From contig NC_092045.1 of NCBI RefSeq assembly GCF_003086295.3, positions 19,451,758 through 19,515,757 on the forward strand: a DNA stretch of 64,000 nucleotides, written 5' to 3'. Source of the DNA: Arachis hypogaea. Lineage: Eukaryota; Streptophyta; Magnoliopsida; Fabales; Fabaceae. Made by a program: the position numbers and the translations under genes. This document shows, piece by piece, positions 23,703 through 37,848 of the stretch. The notes below the pieces were generated by a model, which was given only the letters and a program-made list of their open reading frames with translations, had not been told where the DNA came from and did not search any database. Within the stretch, counting starts at the first letter, position 1. Every line of letters starts with the position of its first letter.

Positions 23703-24030
23703 AGGTAATATAAGTTCGAGTTTTTCTATATATTTTTTTAAATGATTTCTAAATAATTCCACAAATTCTTGTTGAGCCTAAAAACATATTTAGCGTTAGT
23801 AGATTGACCCATTACGAATGTCCTTCAACTTGGCCATAAATATGCATGAAACACAATGTATAGATTAAAGTTCAATTATATTGCTAGCTGAGAATAATAA
23901 TCACCAATTTCCAATGAAATTGGACATGCAACCACCTTTTAGGGTGTTTCTTATTAAAAACTAGCTATGAATCCAAAAGGTGACAACCTATCTCTAAAAA
24001 GTTCATACGAACCTTTTCATATTCTAAAAC
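23703..24030. promoter_or_regulatory. Upstream region of the GDSL gene
   Basis: About 330 bp between the MITE and the TATA-like site; it probably holds the proximal promoter. No specific regulatory motif is claimed. Confidence 0.4.
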
Positions 24031-24038
24031 TATATAAT
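24031..24038 (+). promoter_or_regulatory. TATA-box candidate
   Basis: TATATAAT lies 64-71 bp upstream of the GDSL start codon, a plausible distance for a short 5' leader. Confidence 0.45.
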
Positions 24039-24101
24039 AAATCACATAGCATACCACATTTTCATGCAAAACCCTAATAATATACACAATTCAATATCTA
24101 T

Positions 24102-27100
24102 ATGGCTTCCATTTTCTTTATATCTTTTTTCTTTGCCTTAGTAGTCAAAATCTCTCTACCAATCTCAACCATTGCCTCTAAGAATGTCTCCGCCTCCGCC
24201 GTCTTTGCTTTCGGCGACTCCACTCTGGACGGCGGCAATAACAACCACATAAAAACGCTCTTCCGTGGCGACCACCTTCCCTACGGCCGCGACCTTCCAC
24301 AGCACATGGCAACCGGCCGATTCTCAAACGGTATGCTATCGACCGATTACATAGTCCAATTCCTAGGCCTAAAGGACTTATTGCCACCATATCTAAACCC
24401 TAATTTGAGTGATCATGATTTGCTCACGGGTGTTACCTTTGCTTCTGGGGGTTCTGGATTGGATAAACAAACAATTGAAGCAACAAGTGCTATGGATTTG
24501 ATGTCGCAATTTAAGTTGTTTGAGGATGTTCTTAAGAGGTTGAATAAATCGGTTGGAGAAGTTAAGACTAGGAATTTGATAAAGAAAGCTGTGTTTGTGG
24601 TTGGTGTTGGTACTAATGATATGTTGTTCAATGCGTATTTGTTTCCAACAAGGTTGATTAAGTACGCTAATAATGTCTATGGGTACCATGATCTTCTGCT
24701 GAAAAATCTAGCGTATTTTATTCAGGTTTGTCTTCATGTTTATGTTATGCCATTGTATATATAATGCATTTATCATTATTATTTTTTTGGCCAAATCTCA
24801 CGTGTAATTTATCTTCATGTGAAGAAGTTGCTAGTTGAAAAATTGATATGATATATTTGACTAAATTATTATTTAACCATTTTTAACTGATAATTTCATA
24901 TAAAAACAAGTGTAGGTAAGTCTTCAATTATTTTTTTTATGGATTGGATCTTGCATGGAGTGAAATTGGAAAATGTTTTTTGACTTGATCTATTCATTTT
25001 AATTAATTAGTATATTTGGGTTAAGTAATTCTTGTTCTTTTAACACAATTCATACTCACCAATGGATTCAGTTGGGCTGAATTCCTAGGTCCTCTACTGT
25101 ATTTTAAAATAAATATTATGGTTTTTATTAGGTAATATATGTCCTTATGTCACTTAAAAATATTAATTAAAAAAGTATTTTTAGAATATATTTATTAAAC
25201 TAAATTTTTTACAAATTAAAATTATTAATAATTATCTTAACATGTGCTTTTAAGATATATGTTTGCTAAAACAAAACATTATTAATTTAAATATATAAAA
25301 TATATAGCCCATTAAACTCTTTAGATTGAAAATATGTTGACACAATAGTAGAGACTCATTATAGCGACAAAAAAAAACTACGTTTATTTTACTCCTAATA
25401 AATCCTGTTGAAAGCAAAATATATCGTATTTTCCTATAAATCAAGACATTTAAAATGGGTAAATGGATTTAATCAAATTGTACGTTGAGAAATTTTTTTT
25501 TCTCTTTTAACCTTAGACACCCTATAAACCTAGCTAATGCAATTTATTTAACAGGTAAGTTGAATAAAAATCTATACATTAGTGGATTAACCTAACCCGG
25601 TGAAATTATTGGTAGATAGTCCCCTTGATTAAAATGTTGGATTATTTCGCTACAACACTGATTTGGTATTTTGCTCAGGTGTCTAAATTTTAGTGGTTAA
25701 TTTGTCAAAAAGAAAAACTAAATAATCATATTTAATTTAAAGAGTACAAAATCTAATAAATTTTGAGTATTGACATGTATTTTAAAAAATAAATTCAACA
25801 GATTGGGTACTAAAATGAAAAGCAGCAGAGACACTATATATGAAGTGTGCTTTAATAGACAAAATCATAAGCCAATGATGTTTGCATTTTGCAGAAACTG
25901 TACGGAAGAGGAGCTAGGAGGATTATAGTGACGGGTCTTCCCCCAATGGGATGCTTGCCACTAATGGTGACAATAAACAGCTTCTTACCAGGCCCAAATT
26001 GGTTAAAACGTTTGTGTAATCCAAAACAGAATCAACAATGTGAAGCCTACAACACCAAGCTTAGCTCCAAAGTTCACTCACTTGAAGCCACACTCAAGGG
26101 TTCTAAGATTGCCTTCTTTGACATTTACTCACCCCTTTTGGATATGGTGCAAAGTCCACTCAAATATGGTAATAACATTTCACCACAATTTTTATTTGTT
26201 TTTGTTCTTTTTTTCTTTGGTTTTTCTGAGTATTCCCTAATATGACAGACCAAAAGCTAATCCATCGCGAATCAAAACTTTATTTACGAATTTATCGTTG
26301 GCTAATGAATTGCTACATGTATAAGACATGATTCAAACCTCTAACATTTGTTTAGGCGAACTAGTGAGTTAACCACTAGACTAGTCCAACCTAATTTTTG
26401 TTTTTGTTCTCTCCTATTCCCATTTTACCTATTGAAAGTAATATTCAAAGATATCCAAAACCTTTGATAAAGAAAAACAAAATTGAGCATTGGATATTCT
26501 CTTCATCTCTTCGTTAATTTTTATTTTTCTTGTATTATTAAAAGTTACAAATTATTTTGAACAATGACTATTTTGAACAACATAAACAACTACCGATCAA
26601 ATAAAATACACTATACCCTAATTTAATGCTACTAATTCAAATTTACTCTTTTAACCCTATTAATTCACATTATTTACACATTGTTCAAAAATGTTATTAG
26701 TTACCTATACTTTTCTTTGCACGAAATATAAACTATGAATTATTTAAGGTAGACAATTTTTAAATTTTGTAGCAAAAGCATCTTTGTATATTCAGATATA
26801 AATTATGTTGAGCGCTATACTAATATTAGGGAGATAATAATTTAAATTTATCTTATTTAATTTAATATATATTCATAATTTCATATATTTAATATTTGTA
26901 ATTATATAGCCATTACATTTAAATTATTTAATTATTCTAATAGCAATTAAAAAATATAAAATAAAATAAATTTTTTTTGTGTGTTTATTTGATTTTTGTA
27001 TAGGCATTTTTTTATTTGTTTTATGTTATTTTTTTTGTTTTTGAAGTTCACAAAAAGATCAAATTTTAGACTTTTCGAACATAATTCTGATACCATGTCA

Positions 27101-27524
27101 TAAAATTATTTTTCTTAGGAAACAATATGAATAACGGAAATATAATAACCTATTTTAGAATTCAAGTTATACTGAATTCGGTACTTTTACCATTTTATAA
27201 AATGTGATATTAGTCTTCTTTAGATTTATAAAGAAGAGTCGTCCAAAGGTGTGTAACATTTTCTAACGTTTAAGAAAGGTAAATCTATGTTTTAGTGATG
27301 GCTTAAATTTTGGTGTTTGTTAATAATAAGGGTTTGAAGAAACAATGAAAGGATGCTGTGGAACAGGGCAATGGGAGATGGGTCCAGTGTGCAATGTGCT
27401 TGACTTGACTTGTGTTAATGCATCAAAGTTTCTATTTTGGGATGCTATGCACCCAACACAATCAGGATACTGGTTTCTTGCCCAATATGGCATTCAAAAT
27501 GTGCTTCCATACGTTACTAGCTAG
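24102..27524 (+). CDS. GDSL esterase/lipase (SGNH hydrolase), 3 exons
   Basis: Exons 24102-24725, 25895-26168 and 27331-27524 join to 364 codons (363 aa), the usual family length. An N-terminal hydrophobic signal peptide (residues 1 to about 25) predicts secretion. Block I is FAFGDSTLDGGNNN with nucleophile Ser40; block II has VTFASGGSG (about 111-119); block III has VGVGTNDM with Asn172; block V is FWDAMHPTQSGYW with Asp337 and His340. All SGNH catalytic positions are therefore present. RIIVTGLPPMGCLP and GCCGTG are also typical of plant members. The introns are GT..AG; intron 2 splits a Gly codon and contains a SINE. Members hydrolyse ester bonds of lipids or cell-wall acyl groups; the substrate cannot be read from sequence. 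I see no disabling change. Confidence 0.93.
26245..26391 (-). mobile_element. tRNA-derived SINE in GDSL intron 2
   Basis: The minus strand begins GGTTGGACTAGTCTAGTGG, whose TAGTCTAGTGG fits a Pol III A box. About 35 bp later comes GGTTTGAATCA, a B box with one change. CCTAAT at both edges (near 26236 and 26390) may be a short target duplication. Boundaries are approximate. Confidence 0.6.
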
Positions 27525-27575
27525 CTACTACATTATAATTGTGATTTTAAGATTATCCTAGACATGTTTTCCTCC

Positions 27576-27581
27576 AATAAA
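27576..27581 (+). terminator. Polyadenylation signal candidate
   Basis: AATAAA 52 bp after the GDSL stop codon, followed by a T-rich tract at about 27628-27646. Confidence 0.5.
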
Positions 27582-27646
27582 AGAAGAGCAATTATTAGCA
27601 TAAATATGTTGTTGTCAACGATTTTTTGCTTTTTTTTTTTTTTTTG

Positions 27647-28001
27647 TCCTGGTCATAACAGGTCCAAAACCTTTGTAACACTTTGTTGTTCTAGTACTAG
27701 CACCAAGTAATAAATGGTATTGAATTTATGGGATGGAACCATGGTCTATGGAAGAGAATGGAATTGATTGAAGTTACATTGTTTATGTATTAAGAATGTG
27801 TAGAGAATAGACCAAAGAATTGAATGGTGTTATATATGTTTGAATAATTTGGGTTATTCAAACTAACATTGTTCAAATAATAATGATTCTGTCAAAATCG
27901 AAGTTTTATTTATTTATTTATTTATTTGTAATATATATATACTGATTAAAATATAGGCAAAGTCTTTGTACAATAAATAAGTGATCATAGTAATTTACCT
28001 A
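27647..28001. other. Spacer downstream of the GDSL gene
   Basis: Likely the end of the transcription unit, then AT-rich sequence with a TTTA-repeat tract near 27908-27927. No gene. Confidence 0.4.
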
Positions 28002-28010
28002 ATAAACTAA

Positions 28011-28152
28011 GGTGAAAATTCAGGTGAAGTCGACTTCACGTGAAGTTGATATTTGAGAGTCATTAGATGAAAATTTAGTCAAATCAGTCAAATTGTTTAA
28101 CCGCTTTCAGATATCAACTTCAGGTCAAGTCGATTGCACCTGAGTCTCCGCC
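28011..28152. mobile_element. Mutator-type MITE, 142 bp, 9-bp TSD
   Basis: Inverted repeats of about 42 bp start GGTGAAAATTCAGGTGAAGT on the left and, in reverse complement, GGCGGAGACTCAGGTGCAAT on the right; both continue to GAAGTTGATAT. A perfect 9-bp duplication ATAAACTAA flanks the element (28002-28010 and 28153-28161). The 9-bp duplication with long inverted repeats is the signature of Mutator-superfamily elements. Confidence 0.92.
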
Positions 28153-28161
28153 ATAAACTAA

Positions 28162-31100
28162 GCATACTGTTGGCGATATTAACATATAGTCCAAGAGATG
28201 AAGACATGTTCATAGATTTGTTAAGAGTTTAATTTTGATGTATAAAACGTTTAATACAGTTATGCAATCGTATTTGTTGTTTTGAATGATCATTCACGCG
28301 GTTAATGTAAAAGGTAATTATTTTTACTAATGTGGTATTACGTTATTAGATGCACATGTAAAATTATTTTATATGATAGTGCATTAAAATTAAACTATTT
28401 TTAAAATAAATAAAATAAATATTATATTTATTGATCTATGCATTTCTTGACATATTTATGTTTTTGCATTTTGTTTGTTATCTTATTTGCATAGTGTACG
28501 AAACTTATTTGTGTTTATCTATTTACACAACCAACCAAATTATATCTAATTTGCAGTGATAATGGGATCCCAACAATCAAACTTTTTTTTCTATATAGGG
28601 CCTCATTTGAATGCACTCGTCCTACTACATACATAATAATCTGTATGAAATAGACTTAAAATATATTTAAACTCTAAAGAATCTAACTATCTAATCCAAA
28701 TTACAATAATCCGTAACTTAACTATAATTAAGTTCCTAATGATTAAAATAATTTGATCCTAAATCCTAAATATAAGTCTCTAATTTAATCATTCATGAAT
28801 AATATATGGTAAACCTAAAGAAATTTTATTGAAAATAAATATACTTATTTTATTTATTTAGAAAACCCTAAAAGTAAATTACTCTCGTAAATTAGCAAAA
28901 TAATAAACTATTAACTAACCTCAAAATTACTAGAATTTCATTTTCTTATTTAACATGTTTATCTCTGGACTCAAAAACCAATGAACTATAATGCATATAA
29001 TCTTTGTCCTCTATCTTCTTATAGAGGTATTCGCTTCAAATCTCTCCTGATGTAACAAACAAAAACTGTTGACCCGAAAAATTGAAATAAACACATCTTT
29101 ATCTTGATGACCAAAGAATAAAATTAAGAATTTGATTTTAATATACTACCAAAATAGTTTTATATGTGTAATTATACGACTATATAAAATATTTTACATT
29201 ATTAATACATCAAAATTAAATTCTAAAATTAAAACTAAAATTCATATGCAGTCTGTCTTCAGATAAAATTATTAGAAAAAAAATCGTATTGCAGCATGCT
29301 CCTCAAATTTACGGATTTACAGAGGCCGCAAACCCTGCTTAGTTAACTTACAATGACAAAGGTTTGGAAAACTAAATAGAGCCTTTTAAATTAAATCTTA
29401 AGTAGTCTATCAATGGTGCAAAGCGACTTTGCGCCCCTTTTCAATAGAGGAGCAAAAAGTTAGACCTTAAAAAATAAGTAAATAGCGATTTTTTTTTTGG
29501 GATAAATTTAACTAAATTATCATCTCAACTGTTAACTTTATATAAAAATAATTCTATAAAAATTTTACCTAAACATAAAAACAAAAGTTCTTTATCGTGT
29601 TTAATGCGCTACATAAATGCTCCGTCCAATTTCCAGTTGATTCCTTCTGATGAACGAAAAGATTGAATGTTAACTAATACTAGTATATGTTTCTGGGTCT
29701 TTTACGGGATAATACATAAAATTATATAAAAAAATTTATTAAAATTTAAATGAAAAATATCTATAGTAATTATTATTATTATAAATATTTTTATAACTTA
29801 AAAATATTAAAAATAATTAATATTTGTTTTAATCAATTTGAATTAGATGAATGGTCATCTCATTTGTCCATTTAAGCAAGATAACAATCTATTAGTTAGT
29901 AACATGCCCTTAATAAATAGAGTATCAATATGTGGTAGATTAATCATCGACTTGCCGAGTTAGAAAATCCGTTGAAAAAAATTGTATTTGTCTTTAAAAT
30001 AGATTAACTTTTCATTAATAACAATACTTATGGACTTTTGTTTTGTTGAAATTTACTTGGGACAATTTTATTTGTTGGTATCATATTCATTCTTGAAGTC
30101 AAAACAATATGATCAGTACTGTTACTTGTTAAAACTTTACATTTTATGAAATGATTTCTAAATTTTCAAATTCATAAACTGATGTCATTACAAAAATTAT
30201 TAGATCGATCGATTAATATTTCTTGGTAACATAGTGTACCGAAACACCATCATTAAATATTAGTTAGTGTGAAGAGAAACCAATAACAACTTTTGTTATT
30301 CAATATATAATTTATTTTATTAAAAATAAATTAATATTTTTTAAACTTGTAAATACATTTTTTCTAATTTCTTACATTATTTTATTTAACAATATTTATC
30401 ATTAAAAAATAGCAAAAGATCATACTATTTTACAATATATATGATGTGCAAAGTAATTTCTTATCTTGAAATTAATTCTGGTTAGTGAGATAAAATTTAA
30501 AATATTTTTTTATTTTCTTACTCAAATTTAAATTTAAATTTAGAATTGATTAACAACTCATTTTTTAATTTCAATAAAAAAACTAAATTGGTTCGATATA
30601 AAATATTGAGCATTTAATAATTTCAATCATTTCAATTTTAATTACCAAAAATTGGATTAAAAATTAATTATAAACTTAATAATTGATAATATATATTATA
30701 TTATATTAGTACGTAGATAATAATATTCAATGTATTAATTATTTATTTTTTTGACAGATTTAATGTATAATCTATTGAGAATTGATTTATTATCCAAAAT
30801 TTTTTTCATAAATTTTGTAATATGTGAAAATAGTGATCTTATTTTTTATTATTATTTAAGAAAATTTTTATAATTTTTTAATTATATAATTAACTTAATT
30901 CATAACTTTTATTATTGCTTTTATACTAAAAAAATATCAATTTATATTATTTACATATTTTTTCACTACTAATAAATAAATAAGTATTTGCACTATTATA
31001 CTTATTGTCCTAGATAATAACTTAAATTACTTATTTTGTATGTTAAATAATATTTTATATGTTAAATTTATTAAATATTAAGATGAAAAATTTGTTCAAC

Positions 31101-34100
31101 AAATTATATAAATAGTCATTACAGAAAAGAAAAAAATTATGTATCATATATAATAATCCTTGATATATATAGTGTCATGTATATATTAAAATTATCTATT
31201 TTAATTATGTGAATAATTATTTTTATTTTTACTTTTTTGTTACATTAGAAAATAATATTTAAAACTAAAAAAGAGATAATTAATTTTTTTAATTTGAATT
31301 AAAAAATATCTTATAAATATATCCAACTTATATATATACTAAGTGTTATAATATTAAATAGTATAGTATTTGCTATAACAATGACTTAAAATATTAATCC
31401 AAGATATATTTGGACCTAGTAAGACCTCAATACAAGTAAGATCAACTAAAATCTATTGTTAGGGTCCTAAATTCGACTTAGGTTCATTACCTTAAATGTC
31501 CAACGCAGATGAAGTCCACGCGTCCCCTCTTAAATCGGCTCAGATTGGATCCCGTTGCTAGTTAGATATGGTAATGAGTACTCAGGGGAGCGTGAGAATC
31601 CCCCTTCCCATCTCTCATTCATATTTAAAAAAAATGCCCCGTTCTTTCTCTGTCATTGCAAGTTCCTATTTAATTATTCCTTAGGGAATGCAGATCTCCT
31701 CAGGTATCTACGAATATTCTTTGAAAACTTTTGAAAAAAATTAACAAAAAAAGATATAAATAATAATCATAAAATAATCGATCCAATATAATTCAACACA
31801 ATTTATAACATATTCGTTATGAAAAATAACATTTCAAAAGGAGAAAACATAAAAACATAATCCAACGTAATAACATAACATAATTTTTTAGGACGATACT
31901 GAGTGACATAGTGACGGATTTGAGAGGCAGAAAAAGTGAGTTAGAGAGAGAGGATCAAGGCTTTTATATTTATATAGATATGTAAATTGAGACATGCACG
32001 TAGCTTTTTTTATTTTGGGGGATATACGTAAAATTGGTATATAAATGGTTTATAAAGGTGATTTACCCCATATATTATAACTTGTGAAATCATAATATTT
32101 TGATAAGTGATGTATAGACAACTTAAATGTTGATAAGTCTGAAAAATTTAAAAAAAAATAAAAATATCAAAAAATTACATGTTGACCCATAAGATTTTTT
32201 TAAAAAAAAATTGTCCATAGTCTATGATTAATAACTTTAAAATTATAAATATTTTATTTATTTTATATATTTTTATTTAATAGAGACATAATTTTGTTAT
32301 CGGCAATGTTAATGGTTATAAAGAGATTTTTACCTTTAAATAAATTATAGAGAAATTAAAAATAAAATTGGTTGCTATTTTTCTGACAATTTATTTATTT
32401 ATTAGTCTAAATTAAAATTAAATTATATATTTAATTTATATTTATTTGTTTATCCTAATGATTGTATATAATAGATAATATATTTAAGCATGTTTTGAAA
32501 GAAACTATTGAATTTTATATAATTAAAAGTTAATTATGAAATTAAAACTAAGATGAAATGAAATATAATAAACATATGAGGAGTGAAAGTAAAATAAATA
32601 ATTAAAAATAAGATAATAAAATAATTAAAAAAGTAAAAAAGACAAAAAAATAATGCATGTAGTTGATAAAAATATGCTGTAAAAAAATTAGTATAATCAA
32701 TAAATATATGAAAGACAAAAATTAAGATATATTTTTGTTAAAAAATTTAAGAAAAATATTATGAAAAAGAACCTATTAATTAATCATGTTTTATGAAAAT
32801 ATTATAAAAAAATTTAATGTTAGTAAATAAAATAGTAACTCTTTTAAGAACTATTAATCAAAATACATAAAAGTACATTCTAATTCATAGATATAGAAAA
32901 TAATAAGAGAATAATTTAAATTAAATTCATTTATTTTATTTTTTATTTATTATTTATTAAATAATTTAATGTTTATTTAATTTTAGTCAAATCAGATAAT
33001 ATAATTGATTAGTTACAATTAATATTATTCACCCTAATGGTATAATTGAAATATATTGAAACTCTAAAAGTAAAATTACAATTAAATATTAAGGATAAAA
33101 TTAAAATAAAGTTGCATTTACTATCTTGTAGTTTTTTTTAATAAAAATCTCATTTATACATTTTTAAAATGCATCACTTTAATACAATGATATTTTTATT
33201 AAAAAAATATGATAAATATCTCATATATTTGTTAATAAATTATATATAAATATTTTTTGATGCATATCACTTTTACTATATGAAAATAACTTAAATATCT
33301 TTAAATGTGATTATGATAATTTATTAAGTATTATATTTTTTATACTAATTTATATTTAATTTACCTCTAACTTTAATTATAATAAAAATATAAGATATGA
33401 TGCCAAAAAAAAAAGTAAAGCGACATAAATTTTTTACCAACAAAAAAAATATATATTTTTTTATTTTTTAGACACGTATCTATTTTTTAAAGTTATACAT
33501 TTTAATTTATATAAATTAATGATAATTAAATGTAAAAAAATACTAATTAATAAAGAAATAAAATTTAAGATAAACATGTCCTGAATAAATTGAAATAAAA
33601 TAAAGACTTTTAATTATGATCATTAATTATAATCACATATATTTACTTCAAGATTTATACTTCAAAAATTCAATATATTAATATTTTGTATTTTTATGTC
33701 TCAATTTTAGACTATCACAAATATTAGTTACTCTCCAATAATGATAATACTTTTAAAAAAATAAACATAATTAAATTATCTTAAAATTATATAATAATTT
33801 TTAAAATAACAAAAAAATATACAATTACCTAAAATATAATATTTGTATAGTAATTGAAATTTAGTTGCCAATATAAAAGTAACATATAATATCATTTCGT
33901 AATCAAATAAGTGTTTAATCAAAGAATGAATATTTATATAATAATGCGACGAAATAGATTAAAGTTTGAGTTTAACAATAGCAAGTACTCAAGTTTAAAT
34001 TTTCATAAATTAATTTATTTTTGATAAAGTGAATTGCGCAATAAAAAAATCATAAAAAAAATCATATATTAAAGTAGAAAATAATTTATTTATAAATACA

Positions 34101-35150
34101 AAATTAAAAAAATTATTCTTAAAAGTTGAATATGCAAATAAAAAAATAAATTATAACTTGCAAAAATTATCTCCAAAATTTATTACAATAAATAAAAAAA
34201 TTGTAAAAGTCATGTATCTATCTAAATTAAATTATATTAAATTATAAGATATCTAGATATTTAATCAACCTAATTAATTAGTTTGTAACTGATTTGATTT
34301 AATAATTTAGAAAAAAATTGAATAACCCTTTTTAAAAATATACCAATCTAAATAATAAAGAAACAATCAAATCCAAAAAAGTTACAAAACACCTATCATA
34401 CACTACGATTATTAGTATTGAGGAAGCTTTAACCATTTATTCTTTTATTGGCTGTCTTTTTATCTTCTCTGCACTTTATCTACGAATATGTTAAGAATTA
34501 AACTTATGCTTCAACCTTTCAAAATTTCATATATTCTTGCCAAACACAATATTATTATGTCTTTTTTTTTATAGAAACCATTGAATGGAAGAACTGTTGG
34601 TAAAAAGATGAAGTTCTCTTATAATATGTATGACTTTTTATGATAATAAATTAAAAATAAAAAGCATGAAATAATATTGTATATATTTAAGTTAATTTTA
34701 ATCTTTTTAATAACCAGATTTGTCATAACGTAATTGATAAATAATGACAGTTAATATGGATTGGATATGTTTTGAGTATGTTATACATTTTATAATTTTG
34801 TATGAAATAATATTAGTTTTAATTTATATATTTATTATTGGGTATTAAAAATAAAAAGTATTTGTATTGTTAGCATTTTTTAAAATTTTTCATCAACTCG
34901 GATCGTGATTAGGCCTAAAAGATCATTTACCTCATTGGAAATAAATGTAATCCAATTAATTTTCATCTGATAGTGCTATACATTTGCATAATCATAGGAG
35001 AATTAACTTTAGCGAGATAACAATATGGTATTTAGTTATTACATGAGTATTTTTATATATGGAATTATCAATCAATTATGTATAACTTCTGATAAAAATA
35101 ATACAACATGGATATTGTTTATTAGGTAAAAGATAATATATTGACAAAGA
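28162..35150. other. AT-rich gene-free region
   Basis: About 7 kb of very AT-rich sequence. No open frame of gene length is present on either strand. A less AT-rich island at about 31400-31720 looks like the remnant of an unidentified transposon. No LTR ends, transposase motifs or RNA genes were recognised. Confidence 0.6.
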
Positions 35151-37178
35151 AAATTAATTACAATGGGTATATTCATTTTAAAAAATATTTTTCTATGTAA
35201 TATTATAAAAAATATCATGGTCACCCTGAATTATTAGAAGTTCAACTTCCATCGACAGCGATAGAATGCCTAAATTGAGACATTTTTAGACTATAATATT
35301 TATCAAACAAACAATTAATAAAACACTCATCTATACCTTCTCATTTTGAGTATATTTATACATAAAAAAAAGTTGAAACAACAAAAGCAATAAAAATGAT
35401 GATTTTTATAATTTTGTGTGGCTATATATATATAGAACACCAGAAGACCATGATTATCTAACAAAATTAATTTTATTTATTGTATTCAATTTGAATAATT
35501 AAAAAATCATCTTACTTTAGTTTCGTCCTTAATTCACATGATTTAAATTTATCTCAATAAATATGATTTGATTTGATTTAATTATTATTGAAAAGTATCT
35601 CGAGAATCTATTTTATTCGTAGATTTATTATTTTAATTATTTTAATGATTAGTTAATTAATTTAATCTAATTAATTAATAGAGATAATTAGTATAATTAA
35701 TTAATCTAATCAAATTAATTAGTTGATATAGCTAATTTATCATAATAAATTGTATTTAATGAGTGAAAAGAAACAAATTGCTAAACATCCTCATAAGCAT
35801 GTCACGTCAATTCCATCATTAAGTGCGGAAACCTGATTTTTATATAATAGAATAGATAATAAATAGAATATATGAGAATATGATATGTGACATATTTTAA
35901 TTATGAAATTAGTATTATATAATAAATTTTTCTGAATTTTTATTGCTTATTCATTGCTAATTTTTATATAATTACTTAATAATTTTTGTCTATAAAACTA
36001 TCAACTACCTAATATTATGATTTAATTAACAAAATGATGACATTAATATTTTTTCATAAGTCTTGTTATTATTTATAATTAAAAAATAACAATAAATAAA
36101 TTTATTTCCTTAATGAATGTTAATTTTATTGTCAAATTCTATATTACCTTTAAAATTTTAGCGTAATTGAGTCTAATTTCTACATTTTGAAATAAATTTA
36201 CCCGAAAAAATTAATATATAAATCACATTATTATTACAAAATTACTTTTTTAATATAATTAGTGGTGCTTATTTGAACCATTAAATTTAGCTTCTAATGA
36301 TATTAAAGTCAACCTATTTTATTATCTTGTGCTTTCAAAAAATTTACACAACTGACATAAAAATATAACAATTGAAAAAAATTCATTACAATGGGTATAT
36401 TCATTTTAATAAATATTCTTCTATCTAATACTATAAAAATATACATTTGCCACTTTGAATTGCTACAGGTCAACTTCTATCCACAGTAGTAGAATGCTTA
36501 AATTGAAATATATTCATCAAACAAACAATCAATAAAACACTCATATGTACTTTCTCATTTTGGATACATTTATATATAAAATAAATTATACATAAAGAAA
36601 AAAAAAAAGAAGAAAAGAAAAGTTGAAATAACAAGAGCGATAAAAATTAAGATTTTTATAATTTTGTGTGGCCATCTATATATAGTAGATCAGACAACTA
36701 TGATTATCTAACAAAATTAATTTGTATTTATTGCACTCAACTTGAATAAGTAAGAAGTGATCTCATTTTAATTTAGTCCTTAATCCACATGATTTGAATT
36801 TAGCTCAATATATATATGATTTGATTTGATTTAATTATTAGTTAAAAATATCTCAATCGTCTATTTTATTTATAAATTTATTATTTTAATGACTAATAAA
36901 TTTGGTTTAATAAATTAAAAGAATAAATTAAAAAATATTAACAGAATATTAAATTAAATAAATTAAGAAATACTACCAAATCAAATTGATATAAATTATA
37001 ATAAATTATATAATATTTAAATATCTAATCAAATCAATTAGTTGATATAGTTAATTTATCGTAATAACTTGTATTTAATGTGTTAAAAGAAATAAATCAA
37101 AAAACACTCTTAGAAACATGCCACGTCAGCTCCATCATTAAGTACAGAAATTTGATTTTTATATAATAAAATAGATAA
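35151..37178 (+). repeat. Diverged direct duplication, two copies of 0.7-0.8 kb
   Basis: Copy 1 (about 35151-35865) and copy 2 (about 36376-37178) share ordered blocks: CAATGGGTATATTCATTTTA, ATCAAACAAACAAT, TTTTTATAATTTTGTGTGGC, GATTATCTAACAAAATTAAT, TGATTTGATTTGATTTAATT and the CCATCATTAAGT..GATTTTTATATAATA end. The intervening 510 bp is unique AT-rich DNA. It could be two insertions of one element, a degenerate LTR pair or a segmental duplication; I found no TG..CA ends or target duplication. Confidence 0.75.
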
Positions 37179-37422
37179 GTGTTGAACGCCTCCTTTTTTG
37201 TTTGTAAAGAGATAATTTTTACTCTTATTTGTCGGTATCTTCTCTTTTTTAAACACAATTCTCAAAAGAAAAAACGAATCACAAACCAAACAAAGCTCTT
37301 AGGTTTTTTGTTGTGTCGGTTCAAGTTATAAATACAATAGAACAAAGTAAAATTTCTCGGTTCCTCTTCTCGCTCTCTATCTTTCTCTTTTTTTGGGAGA
37401 TGGGGGTGGGGTGGGTGTATTG

Positions 37423-37481
<59 letters not shown>

Positions 37482-37848
37482 GGGGGGAGGGAGAAAGAAC
37501 AGGGCAGAAATATCGTCAAGGATGATCTCTCGTTTCTCAACGAACGTTAACGAGTTATTTGCAGTTAATGATGAAGAACGTTTAAGAACTCTCAGTGCCA
37601 ATGAAGGCATTCCAGAGTAGCAAAAGTACGTGTGCATGAACTCTAATTTCATACACCTTTGCCATGCAATGAGCATTGGCTTATATGCTTTGACCCCCAA
37701 GGGTAAATGCTTTCACTCAAAACCATTCTCTATAAATTCTTTTCCTGAGACAATCTCTTGATTTCAAGCGATTAGGAAACGAATGCTTGACAATTACATC
37801 AAGAGGAGGGAAAAAAAAAAAAACCTCATCTCTGACTGAACTCGGCTT
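37179..37848. other. Region downstream of the Sam50 gene
   Basis: Contains the GA microsatellite and probably the 3' untranslated region of the minus-strand gene. Short open frames over the GA tract on both strands have no recognisable domain. Confidence 0.4.
37426..37476. repeat. (GA)n microsatellite, 51 bp
   Basis: An uninterrupted GA run preceded by a G-rich stretch. Confidence 0.97.

Noticed and set aside
35151..37178. LTR pair of a short element
   Set aside because: The copies are direct repeats, but no TG..CA ends, primer site or target duplication could be placed, so it is reported only as a duplication.
37262..37700. Open frames with Arg-Glu or Ser-Leu runs
   Set aside because: They are translations of the (GA)n microsatellite in opposite strands and frames.
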